Source: Gammaproteobacteria bacterium
Lineage (GTDB): Bacteria; Pseudomonadota; Gammaproteobacteria; Chromatiales; Chromatiaceae
Length of the DNA: 42,345 nt
NCBI GenBank assembly: GCA_009928645.1
Contig: SACH01000022.1
Coordinates: 1 to 42,345 of the forward strand
Reading direction: 5' to 3'
This document shows positions 1 through 8,211 of the stretch, one piece after another. Below the pieces are notes generated by a model. That model had not been told where the DNA came from, ran no database searches, and saw only the letters and a list, made by a program, of their open reading frames with translations. A program made the translations under genes and the position numbers. How positions within the stretch are numbered: position 1 is the stretch's first letter; each line of letters starts with the position of its first letter.

Positions 1-112
1 CCCGCGCTGTTGGCCTAAAAAGCGTCTTATTGACGCAACAAATGGCCCTTTTGGCTCCGATACAGGCTATCTGTAGAGTCAAGTCCGACAGGCTGCTAGA
101 TGGCTGATTTGC

Positions 113-144
113 CCCACCCCTGGCGGACGTACGCCAGGGGTGGG
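113..144. repeat. Strong hairpin in the leading intergenic region
   Basis: A perfect 13-bp inverted repeat (arms 113-125 and 132-144) closes on a 6-nt loop. A second small inverted repeat (aggctc/gagcct, 166-171 and 174-179) lies just downstream. Neither arm is followed by a T-run on either strand, so a classical intrinsic terminator is not supported. It may end or insulate transcription from a gene left of the window. Bases 1-260 hold no other gene that I can see. Confidence 0.5.
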
Positions 145-260
145 CTAGTGCCTGTCAGGCGCACAAGGCTCGTGAGCCTCAGCCACCCCAGGTCGCGGAC
201 GAACCGCTGCTGTGGTACATAAGCAACCGCCCCGATTTGCCATTCCCGTCAGCGACGACC

Positions 261-1091
261 ATGATCCCCACCCCAGCCCACCCCACCCTCGCCTCCCTTG
301 CCGATCGCCATCGGCTCTACGAGCAATCGGTGCAAAGTCCCGAGGCCGAGGTGGACTTCATCGACCGCACCTACCGCGAACTGCGCTGCAAGACTGCCCG
401 GCGTCTGCGCGAGGATTTTTGTGGTACCGCCGCCCTGTGCCGTGAATGGGTGCGGCGCCGGAAAACCAACCGAGCCACCGGGGTCGACATCGACCCCGAG
501 GTGCTCGCCTGGGGGCGGGCGCACAACCTGGCCCGGCTGGACGCGGGCCAGGCCAAACGCCTGGTCCTGCATCAGAATGACGTCCTTGGGGTCGAGGGAG
601 AGGTGCAGGACGTCATCTGCGCCCTGAATTTCAGCTACTGGCTGCTGAAGGAGCGGGGGACCATGCTGCGCTACTTCCGCCGCGTCCGGGAGGCCCTGCA
701 GCCGGATGGGATCTTCTTTCTCGATGCCTATGGCGGTTATGACTCCTATCGCGTGATCCTGGAAGAGCGGGTGATTCAGGGTGACACCGGCCCCTTCACC
801 TACCTCTGGGACCAGGCCGAGTATGACCCCATCAGTGGTCGCCTCCTATGCCACATCCATTTCGCCTTCAGCGATGGCTCCCGCCTGGAGCGAGCCTTCA
901 CCTACGACTGGCGGCTCTGGTCCTTGCCGGAAATCCGTGAGTTGCTGGCGGAGGCCGGCTTTGGCCGGGTCATCTGCTATTGGCAGGGCTGGGACGACCA
1001 AGGCCAGCCGGACGGGCGCTTCGTCCCCGTGGAGGAGGGGGAGCCCGAGGCAGGCTGGATTGCCTACCTGACGGCGGAAAGGTCGTCCTGA
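261..1091 (+). CDS. Class I SAM-dependent methyltransferase
   Basis: A 276-residue predicted cytosolic methyltransferase with a Rossmann-type SAM-binding core. The family version of the glycine motif (DFCGTA, residues 52-57) is followed by the acidic motif GVDID (74-78) that would contact the SAM ribose. A later segment (ALNFSYWLL, DGIFFLDAYGG) matches the post-motif strands of this fold. The C-terminal half is rich in aromatic residues (YDWRLWSLPEI), common where methyltransferases bind small substrates. The substrate cannot be read from the sequence. The ATG at 261 is preferred; an in-frame TTG lies 24 nt upstream at 237, and neither has a strong Shine-Dalgarno. The gene converges on mobB with only 17 nt between stop codons. 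Confidence 0.85.
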   Translation: MIPTPAHPTLASLADRHRLYEQSVQSPEAEVDFIDRTYRELRCKTARRLREDFCGTAALCREWVRRRKTNRATGVDIDPEVLAWGRAHNLARLDAGQAKRLVLHQNDVLGVEGEVQDVICALNFSYWLLKERGTMLRYFRRVREALQPDGIFFLDAYGGYDSYRVILEERVIQGDTGPFTYLWDQAEYDPISGRLLCHIHFAFSDGSRLERAFTYDWRLWSLPEIRELLAEAGFGRVICYWQGWDDQGQPDGRFVPVEEGEPEAGWIAYLTAERSS

Positions 1092-1108
1092 CCGGGGGCG
1101 CGGGGCAA

Positions 1109-1930
1109 TCAGGACTGGGGTGGCGAGGGGGATGTGGGTGACGGCTCGGGCGGCGCAGACGACGCGAACGTGGCGGGAGGAGCGGATGGGAGGGACAGCA
1201 GGGACAGGAGGTAATCGACGACGGCCGCCGGCTCGCCCAAGGGCAGCAGGGGGGGATGGTCGCCCGCCGGCGGGGGGCCGTCGCTGATCAGGGCGCGGAT
1301 GGCCGGATCGCCGGGATAGAGGTAGGGCTTGGCGAGGGCATTGCGATGGACCTCCAGCTTGGGATAGGCGCTGAACTTGAAGCCTTCCACCAGGATGAGA
1401 TCCACCAACCGCGGGTCGAAGAGGGCGAGCATCGCCGCCAGGTCCAGGTCCCGCTCTGGGCACAGGCAATGGCCTGGACCCTGGTCTCGGTCCTGAACCT
1501 GGTCTTGGTCTGGACCCTGGTCTTGGCTTGGGTCCTGATCTCGGTCCGTGTCAGGGCCGGGCCGGTGCTGGACGCTCTGCATGATCCACCGCTCGCCGGT
1601 GGCGAGAAGGACCTGGCTGGCGCCGGCCTCGCGGATTTCGTAGCTGTCCTTGCCGGGGCGGTCGACCTCGATCCGGTGATGGCTGTGCTTGAGATAACCG
1701 ACGCGCAAGCCCCGCTGGCGCAGCCGGGGGACCAGTTGGCGGATGAGGGTCGTCTTGCCCGTGCCGCTGGGGGCGACGAAACCAATGACGCTGATGGGGG
1801 TGCGCGTGGGCGTGGGCGTGAACACGGGCGCGGGGACAGCGCGGGGATTTAAATTGGAATCGGAAGTGGGTGTGGGGTTCGGATCGGCAGTAGGATTGGG
1901 GGTGGGACGGATGTCGACGGGATCGGACAT
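1109..1930 (-). CDS. mobB: Molybdopterin-guanine dinucleotide biosynthesis adaptor protein MobB
   Basis: MobB is a P-loop GTPase-like partner of MobA in building the bis-MGD molybdenum cofactor in the cytosol. This 273-residue protein shows the P-loop (APSGTGKTT, residues 53-61), the family segment GYLKHSHH (78-85), DSYEIREAGA (95-104) and the late VEGFK motif (181-185). It is about 100 residues longer than usual MobB. The extra length sits in a Pro/Thr/Asn-rich N-terminal extension (about 8-46), an Asp-Gln repeat (about 123-152) encoded by degenerate GACCAR hexamers, and a Ser/Pro-rich tail. The ATG at 1930 follows a GAGGA Shine-Dalgarno; the frame stays open to 2068, but that extension looks non-coding. 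No other moco gene is nearby. Confidence 0.88.
   Translation of the reverse strand: MSDPVDIRPTPNPTADPNPTPTSDSNLNPRAVPAPVFTPTPTRTPISVIGFVAPSGTGKTTLIRQLVPRLRQRGLRVGYLKHSHHRIEVDRPGKDSYEIREAGASQVLLATGERWIMQSVQHRPGPDTDRDQDPSQDQGPDQDQVQDRDQGPGHCLCPERDLDLAAMLALFDPRLVDLILVEGFKFSAYPKLEVHRNALAKPYLYPGDPAIRALISDGPPPAGDHPPLLPLGEPAAVVDYLLSLLSLPSAPPATFASSAPPEPSPTSPSPPQS
1478..1560 (-). repeat. Degenerate hexanucleotide tract encoding an Asp-Gln repeat inside mobB
   Basis: On the coding strand this stretch is a run of about 14 imperfect 6-nt units near GACCAG/GACCAA, with GACCGA, GACCCA and GGTCCA variants. It encodes alternating Asp with Gln, Arg or Pro between the family segments GERWIMQ and ERDLDLAAML. 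The repeat keeps the reading frame because its unit is two codons. A shorter tract of the same hexamer occurs at 5743-5769 in an unrelated gene. Confidence 0.8.
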
Positions 1931-2251
1931 GGGGGTCCTCGGTCCGGCCCCGGGCCGGAACGGTGGGGGCATTTGTGGAATAATGCCGCTCAGTTTACGC
2001 CCAATGGCGAGCCCGGCCAGGTTAAGAGCCAGGACCGGCACCGCGTAAGGCAAGTCGCCACATAGCAAGCCGCCGTGAGGCCCGCCCCACTAAGGCTAGG
2101 CCCCGCACAGCGAGACCAAGCGTGGCCAGACTCTGCACGGCAAGCACTGCCCTGCCTCGCCGCTACCGGATACCCCTTACCCCTCTCCCCTTTTCCCTTT
2201 GCCCTTTTCCACTTAACCCCTTAACTCCCAGACGAGAGCCAGTATTCAGCC
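1931..2251. other. Divergent intergenic region between mobB and ettA
   Basis: No gene is supported here. A palindrome with 8-bp arms (1943-1950 and 1952-1959) lies just upstream of the mobB start and would form a hairpin in its leader. Bases 2171-2229 are almost pure pyrimidine on the plus strand, made of CCCCTTTT-like runs just ahead of ettA. Promoters for both genes are expected here, but I could not pick a convincing -35/-10 pair. Confidence 0.5.
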
Positions 2252-3919
<1,668 letters not shown>

Positions 3920-3960
3920 GGGGATTTCAATTAGCCCCCTCGCCGTGCAATTGGTGTCTT

Positions 3961-4126
3961 GCCAGATTGGCCAGAAAGGCCAAAACGGACGGCATCCGTG
4001 GGGACGTCGGGCATCGGTGCCCTTCCGGGTCGGGTGGCGTCTGGCGGAGGACGCCGTAAATCCGTCCCTGGAGGCTTGACAACCGCATCCCTGCGGTTGA
4101 CACCCCCGCCAGACGCCACCCGACCC
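3961..4126. repeat. Intergenic inverted-repeat element, possible dispersed MITE- or REP-like unit
   Basis: The ettA-DUF815 spacer contains nested inverted repeats. The main one is a perfect 21-bp pair (arms 4027-4047 and 4106-4126) enclosing 58 nt. Inside it is a second hairpin with an 8-bp stem and TCCC loop (4080-4099). Outside it are a 6-bp stem at 3967-3983 (ttggcc/ggccaa) and a 5-bp stem near 4007-4020 (gggca/tgccc). There is no T-run, so it does not look like a simple terminator, and no protein is supported. The organisation suggests a mobile or dispersed intergenic repeat; this is inference, since only one copy is in the window. Confidence 0.55.
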
Positions 4127-4197
4127 TCCCTCATCCGTCCGACCGACCGGAATACGGAGTTGCCTTGGGTACCGTTGAAAGGGAGAACTGAACCCTG

Positions 4198-5079
4198 ATG
4201 ACCGACGCAACCGAATTGATGGCCCGCGCAGGGCGGCTGCTGGACCGGCTTGAGGCCCTGCTACCGCCCGCCCCGGCGGCGCCCGACTGGGAGGCCCACG
4301 CCTTCCGCTGGCGCCGGGATGGGCGGGGGCAGGGCCGGCTGCAGGCGCTGGCCCACCCGCAGCGTCTGCTCCTGAAGGACTTGCTGTGCCTGGACCGGCA
4401 AAAGGCGGAAATCCTGCGCAACAGCCGCCAGTTCCTGGCCGGACGCGGCGCCAACAATATCCTCCTGTGGGGCTCCCGGGGCACTGGCAAGTCGTCGCTG
4501 ATCAAGGCGATCTTCAACGAGTTGCGCCATGAGGGCCTGCGCCTGATCGAGATGGACAAGGATGAGTTGGTGGACCTGCCGGCGGTGCTGGACCTGATCC
4601 ACGGCCGGCCGGAACGCTTCATCATCTTCTGCGACGACCTGTCCTTCGAGGCCAACGAGTCCGGTTACAAGGCCCTCAAGGCGGCGCTGGAGGGTTCCAT
4701 CAGCGCCGCCCCGGACAACCTGCTGATTTATGCCACGTCCAATCGCCGCCACCTGCTGCCGGAATTCCAGCGTGAAAACCGCGAGGCGGCCCTGATCGAC
4801 GGCGAGATCCACCCCGGGGAGAGCACGGAGGAGAAGATCTCCCTCTCCGACCGCTTTGGCCTCTGGGTCTCCTTCCATCCCTTCTCCCAGGACCAGTACC
4901 TGACCATCGTCCACCACTGGCTGGAGCGGCTGGGGGCGGCGCAGCTCGCCCCGGAACGGGTCGACCCGGAGGCTTTGCGCTGGGCCCTGCGGCGCGGAAC
5001 CCGCAGCGGCCGCACCGCCTGGCAGTTCGCCCGTGACTGGGCCGGGCGGGGCAAGGAGGCCGGTGGCGGCGAGGGCTGA
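4198..5079 (+). CDS. DUF815 family AAA+ ATP-binding protein
   Basis: A 293-residue cytosolic P-loop ATPase matching the DUF815 family in length and motifs. Walker A is GSRGTGKS (92-99), Walker B is FIIFCDDL (141-148), and the family-typical segments IYATSNRRHLLP, EIHPGE, EEKISLSDRFGLW and FHPFSQDQY follow. The first 80 residues form a helical N-terminal region. The cellular role of DUF815 proteins is not established. The ATG at 4198 has a good Shine-Dalgarno (gggaga, about 10 nt upstream). It lies alone between the inverted-repeat element and the zinc-ribbon gene. No substrate or partner can be inferred. Confidence 0.9.
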   Translation: MTDATELMARAGRLLDRLEALLPPAPAAPDWEAHAFRWRRDGRGQGRLQALAHPQRLLLKDLLCLDRQKAEILRNSRQFLAGRGANNILLWGSRGTGKSSLIKAIFNELRHEGLRLIEMDKDELVDLPAVLDLIHGRPERFIIFCDDLSFEANESGYKALKAALEGSISAAPDNLLIYATSNRRHLLPEFQRENREAALIDGEIHPGESTEEKISLSDRFGLWVSFHPFSQDQYLTIVHHWLERLGAAQLAPERVDPEALRWALRRGTRSGRTAWQFARDWAGRGKEAGGGEG

Positions 5080-5286
5080 AGGTTTTGCTGGCATCCCGCA
5101 TGACCCCGACATTCGACAGCCTGGCGATGATCTTCGTCGACCGCCCGTGTCGCTGCCCCTTGCACATGCTGGTTCGGTTTTACCACCGCCTTTATTCCGC
5201 CCCCCGCAGACTGACTGACAGGCCTTGTCGGTCAGCAAACCTCATTCAGACTCCGCCTTGTTATCCGCGCTCGCGGACACCCTGAC

Positions 5287-5991
5287 ATGCCGCCCAGCCA
5301 CACCGGCCGTCTCCTACTGACACCCGCGGACTCCTGGCTGGGGGTGGACCCCCACCTCTTGCGCGCCACCATGGAAAGCCTGGGTTTCATCGGCCAGCCC
5401 CTGCCAGCGGACCAGGGGCTTGGCGGCGCCCACACCCGCCGATTACAGGGGCACACCTTTCCCGCTGGCGCCCTGCCGGCGGACGCTGGCCTTGGCGGCG
5501 CCCTCACCCAGCCACCGTCGCCCAGTCAGGGCTTTCTGGTTGGCGAGCACTTCTTCGACCTGCTGGCCTTCGCCGGCTGCGCGGTCAATCTGCGGCTGTC
5601 CCCAACATCCACGGGCGAGCCCTTTACCCATGTCCACCTGGTGGGCCCCCTGACCTCCCCCCTCCTCCTGCATGGCGGCAACACCCGGCCGCCGCGCTGT
5701 CCCACCTGCCGCGCCCCCAATAAGGCGTTAAACCTATTCCCCGACCAGAACCCAGACCAGGACCTGACCTTAGACCCGGGACGGGAAATCCCCTGCCCCG
5801 CCTGCGGCTCCCGCCACCCGCTCTGGGCCTGGGATTGGAAAGGCTCGGCCGGCTGTGGACGCAGCTTCGTCTGGGTGGAGGAGGTGTTCCCCGGGGAGGC
5901 GGAGCCGACGCCAACCTTCCAGGCCGCGCTGACCAGCCTGACCGCCAGCCCCTGGCGACACTTCTACACCCAGGACCGCTACCGCCGCTGA
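5287..5991 (+). CDS. Zinc-ribbon protein of unknown function
   Basis: I do not recognise a named family. The 234-residue product has two Cys pairs (CPTC at 138-141 and CPAC at 170-173) spaced to form a zinc ribbon, with another Cys at 190. The N-terminal part includes VGEHFFDLLAFAGCAVNL (85-102), which looks like a folded core, and the C-terminus ends in FYTQDRYRR. Two features look recently changed: an in-frame duplication of a 13-residue block (LPADxGLGGAxT, offset 24 codons) and a short PDQNPDQD stretch between the Cys pairs, encoded by the hexamer also found in mobB. There is no signal peptide or membrane segment. Weak similarity to other conserved hypotheticals is likely, but no function is claimed. 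Confidence 0.75.
   Translation: MPPSHTGRLLLTPADSWLGVDPHLLRATMESLGFIGQPLPADQGLGGAHTRRLQGHTFPAGALPADAGLGGALTQPPSPSQGFLVGEHFFDLLAFAGCAVNLRLSPTSTGEPFTHVHLVGPLTSPLLLHGGNTRPPRCPTCRAPNKALNLFPDQNPDQDLTLDPGREIPCPACGSRHPLWAWDWKGSAGCGRSFVWVEEVFPGEAEPTPTFQAALTSLTASPWRHFYTQDRYRR
5401..5509 (+). repeat. In-frame internal duplication in the zinc-ribbon gene
   Basis: Bases 5401-5437 and 5473-5509 are diverged copies of the same 37-nt block, both reading LPADxGLGGAxT, separated by exactly 72 nt so the frame is preserved. Confidence 0.75.
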
Positions 5992-6069
5992 GCGCCCTTT
6001 GCCGATCCAAAACCGCATGCGTTTGCTCATTGACGTCCGCGGTCTGCGCTTGGAATCATGCCCGCCGTG

Positions 6070-6085
6070 TTGGTAAGGTTACCAA
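6070..6085. promoter_or_regulatory. 16-bp palindrome, candidate operator upstream of the amidohydrolase
   Basis: Two 7-bp arms (TTGGTAA and TTACCAA) flank a GG centre about 155 nt upstream of the amidohydrolase start. Size and symmetry fit an operator for a dimeric regulator such as a TetR protein, and a TetR gene lies at the far end of the same cassette. The link is inference, and no matching site was found next to the TetR gene. Confidence 0.3.
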
Positions 6086-6153
6086 ACCGAACTGAACCGT
6101 AAATCCTCACCCCACCCCTGCTGGCTAGGCTGGTATGGCTAGCGCAAGCCGCT

Positions 6154-6200
6154 GATTCTCCTGCTCCCTCCCCCCTGGTAGGGGAGGGTTGGGGAGAGGG
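6154..6200 (+). repeat. GC-rich repeat, left copy flanking the lipoprotein cassette
   Basis: This 47-nt segment begins gattctc, has a C-run/G-run palindromic core (cccccctgg...ggggaggg) and ends in a G/A-rich tail. It matches 10977-11023 at roughly three quarters of positions, in the same orientation. The two copies bracket the two Tat lipoprotein genes. Confidence 0.6.
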
Positions 6201-6240
6201 GGGGCATGAAGGATTCCACCCTGATAACGAGGCCAAGAGC

Positions 6241-7968
6241 ATGAAATCCTCTGACAAAGATGGCATCACCCGTCGGGAGTTCGTCACCCGTTGCGCGACC
6301 ACCAGCCTGATGTTGGGTCTGTCACCTTACTTGCAGGGCTGCGCCAGCGATTCCACGGATGAGCCGAAAGGGTCGGAAACCCTTTTCTTCAACGGCGACA
6401 TCTACATCGACGCGGGCCAAAAGGTGAACACCCTCCTGGTCCGCGATGGCGTGGTCGCGGGCATCGATGTCAATCCGGCCAACCACCTTCGTGCGCAACG
6501 GGTCGATCTCAAGGGTGCCGCGGCTTACCCCGGCTTCAACGACAGCCATGTCCACCTCATCACCATGGCCGTGGCGGGCAGCATCCTGGTGCCGACCCCC
6601 TCCAAGGAAGATCCGCTGGAGATCGCCAAGGCGGTCGGCGCCGCTTGCAAAGACCTCGCCCCCGGCACGCCCCGGATGGGACACGGCTTCAAGCTCAACG
6701 ACTACGACGCCTGGCGTCTCGCGGACCTGGCGGAGATCGACGCGTTAACCGGCGATCAATGCCCGGTCATGATCGCCGATCAATTGGGGCACAGCTATAT
6801 CGTCAATTCCGTGGCCCTGCGCATGAGTGGGATTGACGACCTCACCCCCGACCCTCCGGGGGGAGTCATCGTCCGGGAAAATGGCAAGGCCACCGGCATG
6901 CTGCGGGAGACCGCCGGCGCCCTCGTCGGCAACTCGGCCATCTTCCCCCGGGTGCCGGACGCTGCGGTCAAACCCATCGCCATCGAGTTGCTGAACACAT
7001 GGGCGAGTATGGGCTACACCTCGATCGTGGACCTCATGGGCGGGCCCATGGGTCGCACCATGAAGCCGGAGCTCTGCCAGGAACTGGACCAGGAAGGCCT
7101 GCTCCCCTTGCGCATCAACTACGCCTACACCTTCTTCAAACTGAGCGAGATGCAGGATTTTGACAAGGTGGAGAGCCCCTGGGTCCACTTCGCCGGCCTC
7201 AAGCTCTTCGTGGACGGGGCCGCCGGTCAAGGGGGCGCCTGGACCAGTTGGGAGAACACCCAAGGCAACCAGGGTCTGAACGCGGTCTGCACCAATGACG
7301 AGGAATACGGCGAGGAATACAACATTTACCGCATGCTCGATAAGTCCGAGGAGTTGGGACTGGACATGCACTACCACGTCGGTGGCGACCTCGCCATCGA
7401 CGCGGTACTGAGCGCCATCGAGGCCGTCCAACAACAAAACGGCGCCTTGCGCGGCAAGCACACCCTCTATCACCTGGGGCTGATTACGGATGAGCAGATT
7501 GCGCGCATGGCCGCGCTGGGCGACAGCGTGATCGCCGGGGTCCAGCCATCCCTGCACTGGGAGTTTCAAAAGGATGAAACCGCCTTCTACTATGGCGAGC
7601 ATGCCTGGGGCTCCTACCCCTACCGCAAGATGCGCGATGCCGGCGTCATCCTAGCGTTCTCGACGGATTTTGCCTCGAACATCCCCGAGCTGTGTTCGCC
7701 CACGGTGATCATGCGGATCGCCCTGACCGGCGCGGACGACCCGCAGGCCAACCCCCCGCTGACCATGCGGGACCTGATCGAAGGCTTTACCGTCGGCGGC
7801 TATGCCACGACCCGCGAGGCCAGGGTGGGCAAACTCCACCCGGGCTACCAGGCCGATATCGTGATCTACGAGAAAGATCTCTACACGGTGCCCCCTGAGG
7901 AACTGTCAATGTATAACCCCAAGGTAGTCGCCACCTGGGTCGGTGGCCGGCAGATTCTGCCCATTTAG
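6241..7968 (+). CDS. Tat-exported lipoprotein amidohydrolase (YtcJ / amidohydrolase-3 type)
   Basis: A 575-residue metal-dependent hydrolase of the amidohydrolase superfamily. The N-terminus carries a Tat motif (TRREFVT, 10-16), a hydrophobic stretch and a lipobox LQGC with Cys34, so a folded, lipid-anchored envelope protein is predicted. The TIM-barrel metal motif PGFNDSHVHL (97-106; His103 and His105) is present. Later blocks KLFVDGAAGQGG, DMHYHVGGDLAID, VQPSLHWEF and FSTDFASNIPE correspond to the conserved YtcJ barrel segments and the late Asp. The C-terminus returns to the small beta sandwich (GKLHPGYQADIVIYEKDL). YtcJ relatives act on N-acyl or amide substrates, but the substrate here is unknown. 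It precedes the AT-rich MACPF-like gene by 243 nt and shares its leader sequence. Confidence 0.88.
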   Translation: MKSSDKDGITRREFVTRCATTSLMLGLSPYLQGCASDSTDEPKGSETLFFNGDIYIDAGQKVNTLLVRDGVVAGIDVNPANHLRAQRVDLKGAAAYPGFNDSHVHLITMAVAGSILVPTPSKEDPLEIAKAVGAACKDLAPGTPRMGHGFKLNDYDAWRLADLAEIDALTGDQCPVMIADQLGHSYIVNSVALRMSGIDDLTPDPPGGVIVRENGKATGMLRETAGALVGNSAIFPRVPDAAVKPIAIELLNTWASMGYTSIVDLMGGPMGRTMKPELCQELDQEGLLPLRINYAYTFFKLSEMQDFDKVESPWVHFAGLKLFVDGAAGQGGAWTSWENTQGNQGLNAVCTNDEEYGEEYNIYRMLDKSEELGLDMHYHVGGDLAIDAVLSAIEAVQQQNGALRGKHTLYHLGLITDEQIARMAALGDSVIAGVQPSLHWEFQKDETAFYYGEHAWGSYPYRKMRDAGVILAFSTDFASNIPELCSPTVIMRIALTGADDPQANPPLTMRDLIEGFTVGGYATTREARVGKLHPGYQADIVIYEKDLYTVPPEELSMYNPKVVATWVGGRQILPI

Positions 7969-8010
7969 ATAGGGTCCATTAAATTGTGCGCGGGAGAATC
8001 AGCGGCCCGT

Positions 8011-8111
8011 GCTAACTGCGTCAGGCGAGCAATAGCTGGGGCTAACTGTTATGAGACGGCGGGTCACCCCCATGAAAATGAAAGACTCTGCCGTGACTTT
8101 CACGCTAACTG
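8011..8111. promoter_or_regulatory. Three GCTAACTG direct repeats upstream of the MACPF-like gene
   Basis: The octamer GCTAACTG occurs at 8011-8018, 8041-8048 and 8104-8111 in the 243-nt gap between the two lipoprotein genes. Spacings are 30 and 63 nt, close to three and six helical turns, so the copies would lie on one face of the DNA. The second and third copies also share a following TTATG. This resembles tandem binding sites for an activator or repressor; no protein can be named. Confidence 0.35.
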
Positions 8112-8203
8112 CTTATGCCGCCACCACTAAAGCGATTCAATTTCCAAGCCAATTCAATGCAATGGCCACGGCGGGCAACAGTGTCTCAACGCAACGTAAA
8201 TAG
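8072..8203 (+). CDS. Possible 43-residue leader ORF (low confidence)
   Basis: An ATG at 8072 opens a 43-codon frame (begins MKMKDSAVTF, ends STQRK) whose TAG stop lies 8 nt before the ATG at 8212, in a different frame. Its stop overlaps the likely Shine-Dalgarno of the next gene, an arrangement compatible with translational coupling or a leader peptide. The ATG itself lacks a clear Shine-Dalgarno, and I recognise no homologue. It also overlaps the third GCTAACTG repeat. It could equally be chance. Confidence 0.2.
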   Translation: MKMKDSAVTFTLTAYAATTKAIQFPSQFNAMATAGNSVSTQRK

Positions 8204-8211
8204 GTGTGTTT

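Noticed and set aside
113..144. Intrinsic terminator
   Set aside because: Strong stem but no T-run on either strand; kept only as a hairpin.
1478..1560. CRISPR-like or regulatory repeat array
   Set aside because: Units are 6 nt, degenerate, have no spacers and keep the mobB reading frame.
8011..8111. Integron attC-like sites from the GCTAAC cores
   Set aside because: No matching GTTRRRY partner cores, no integrase and no cassette structure; simple direct repeats are the better description.
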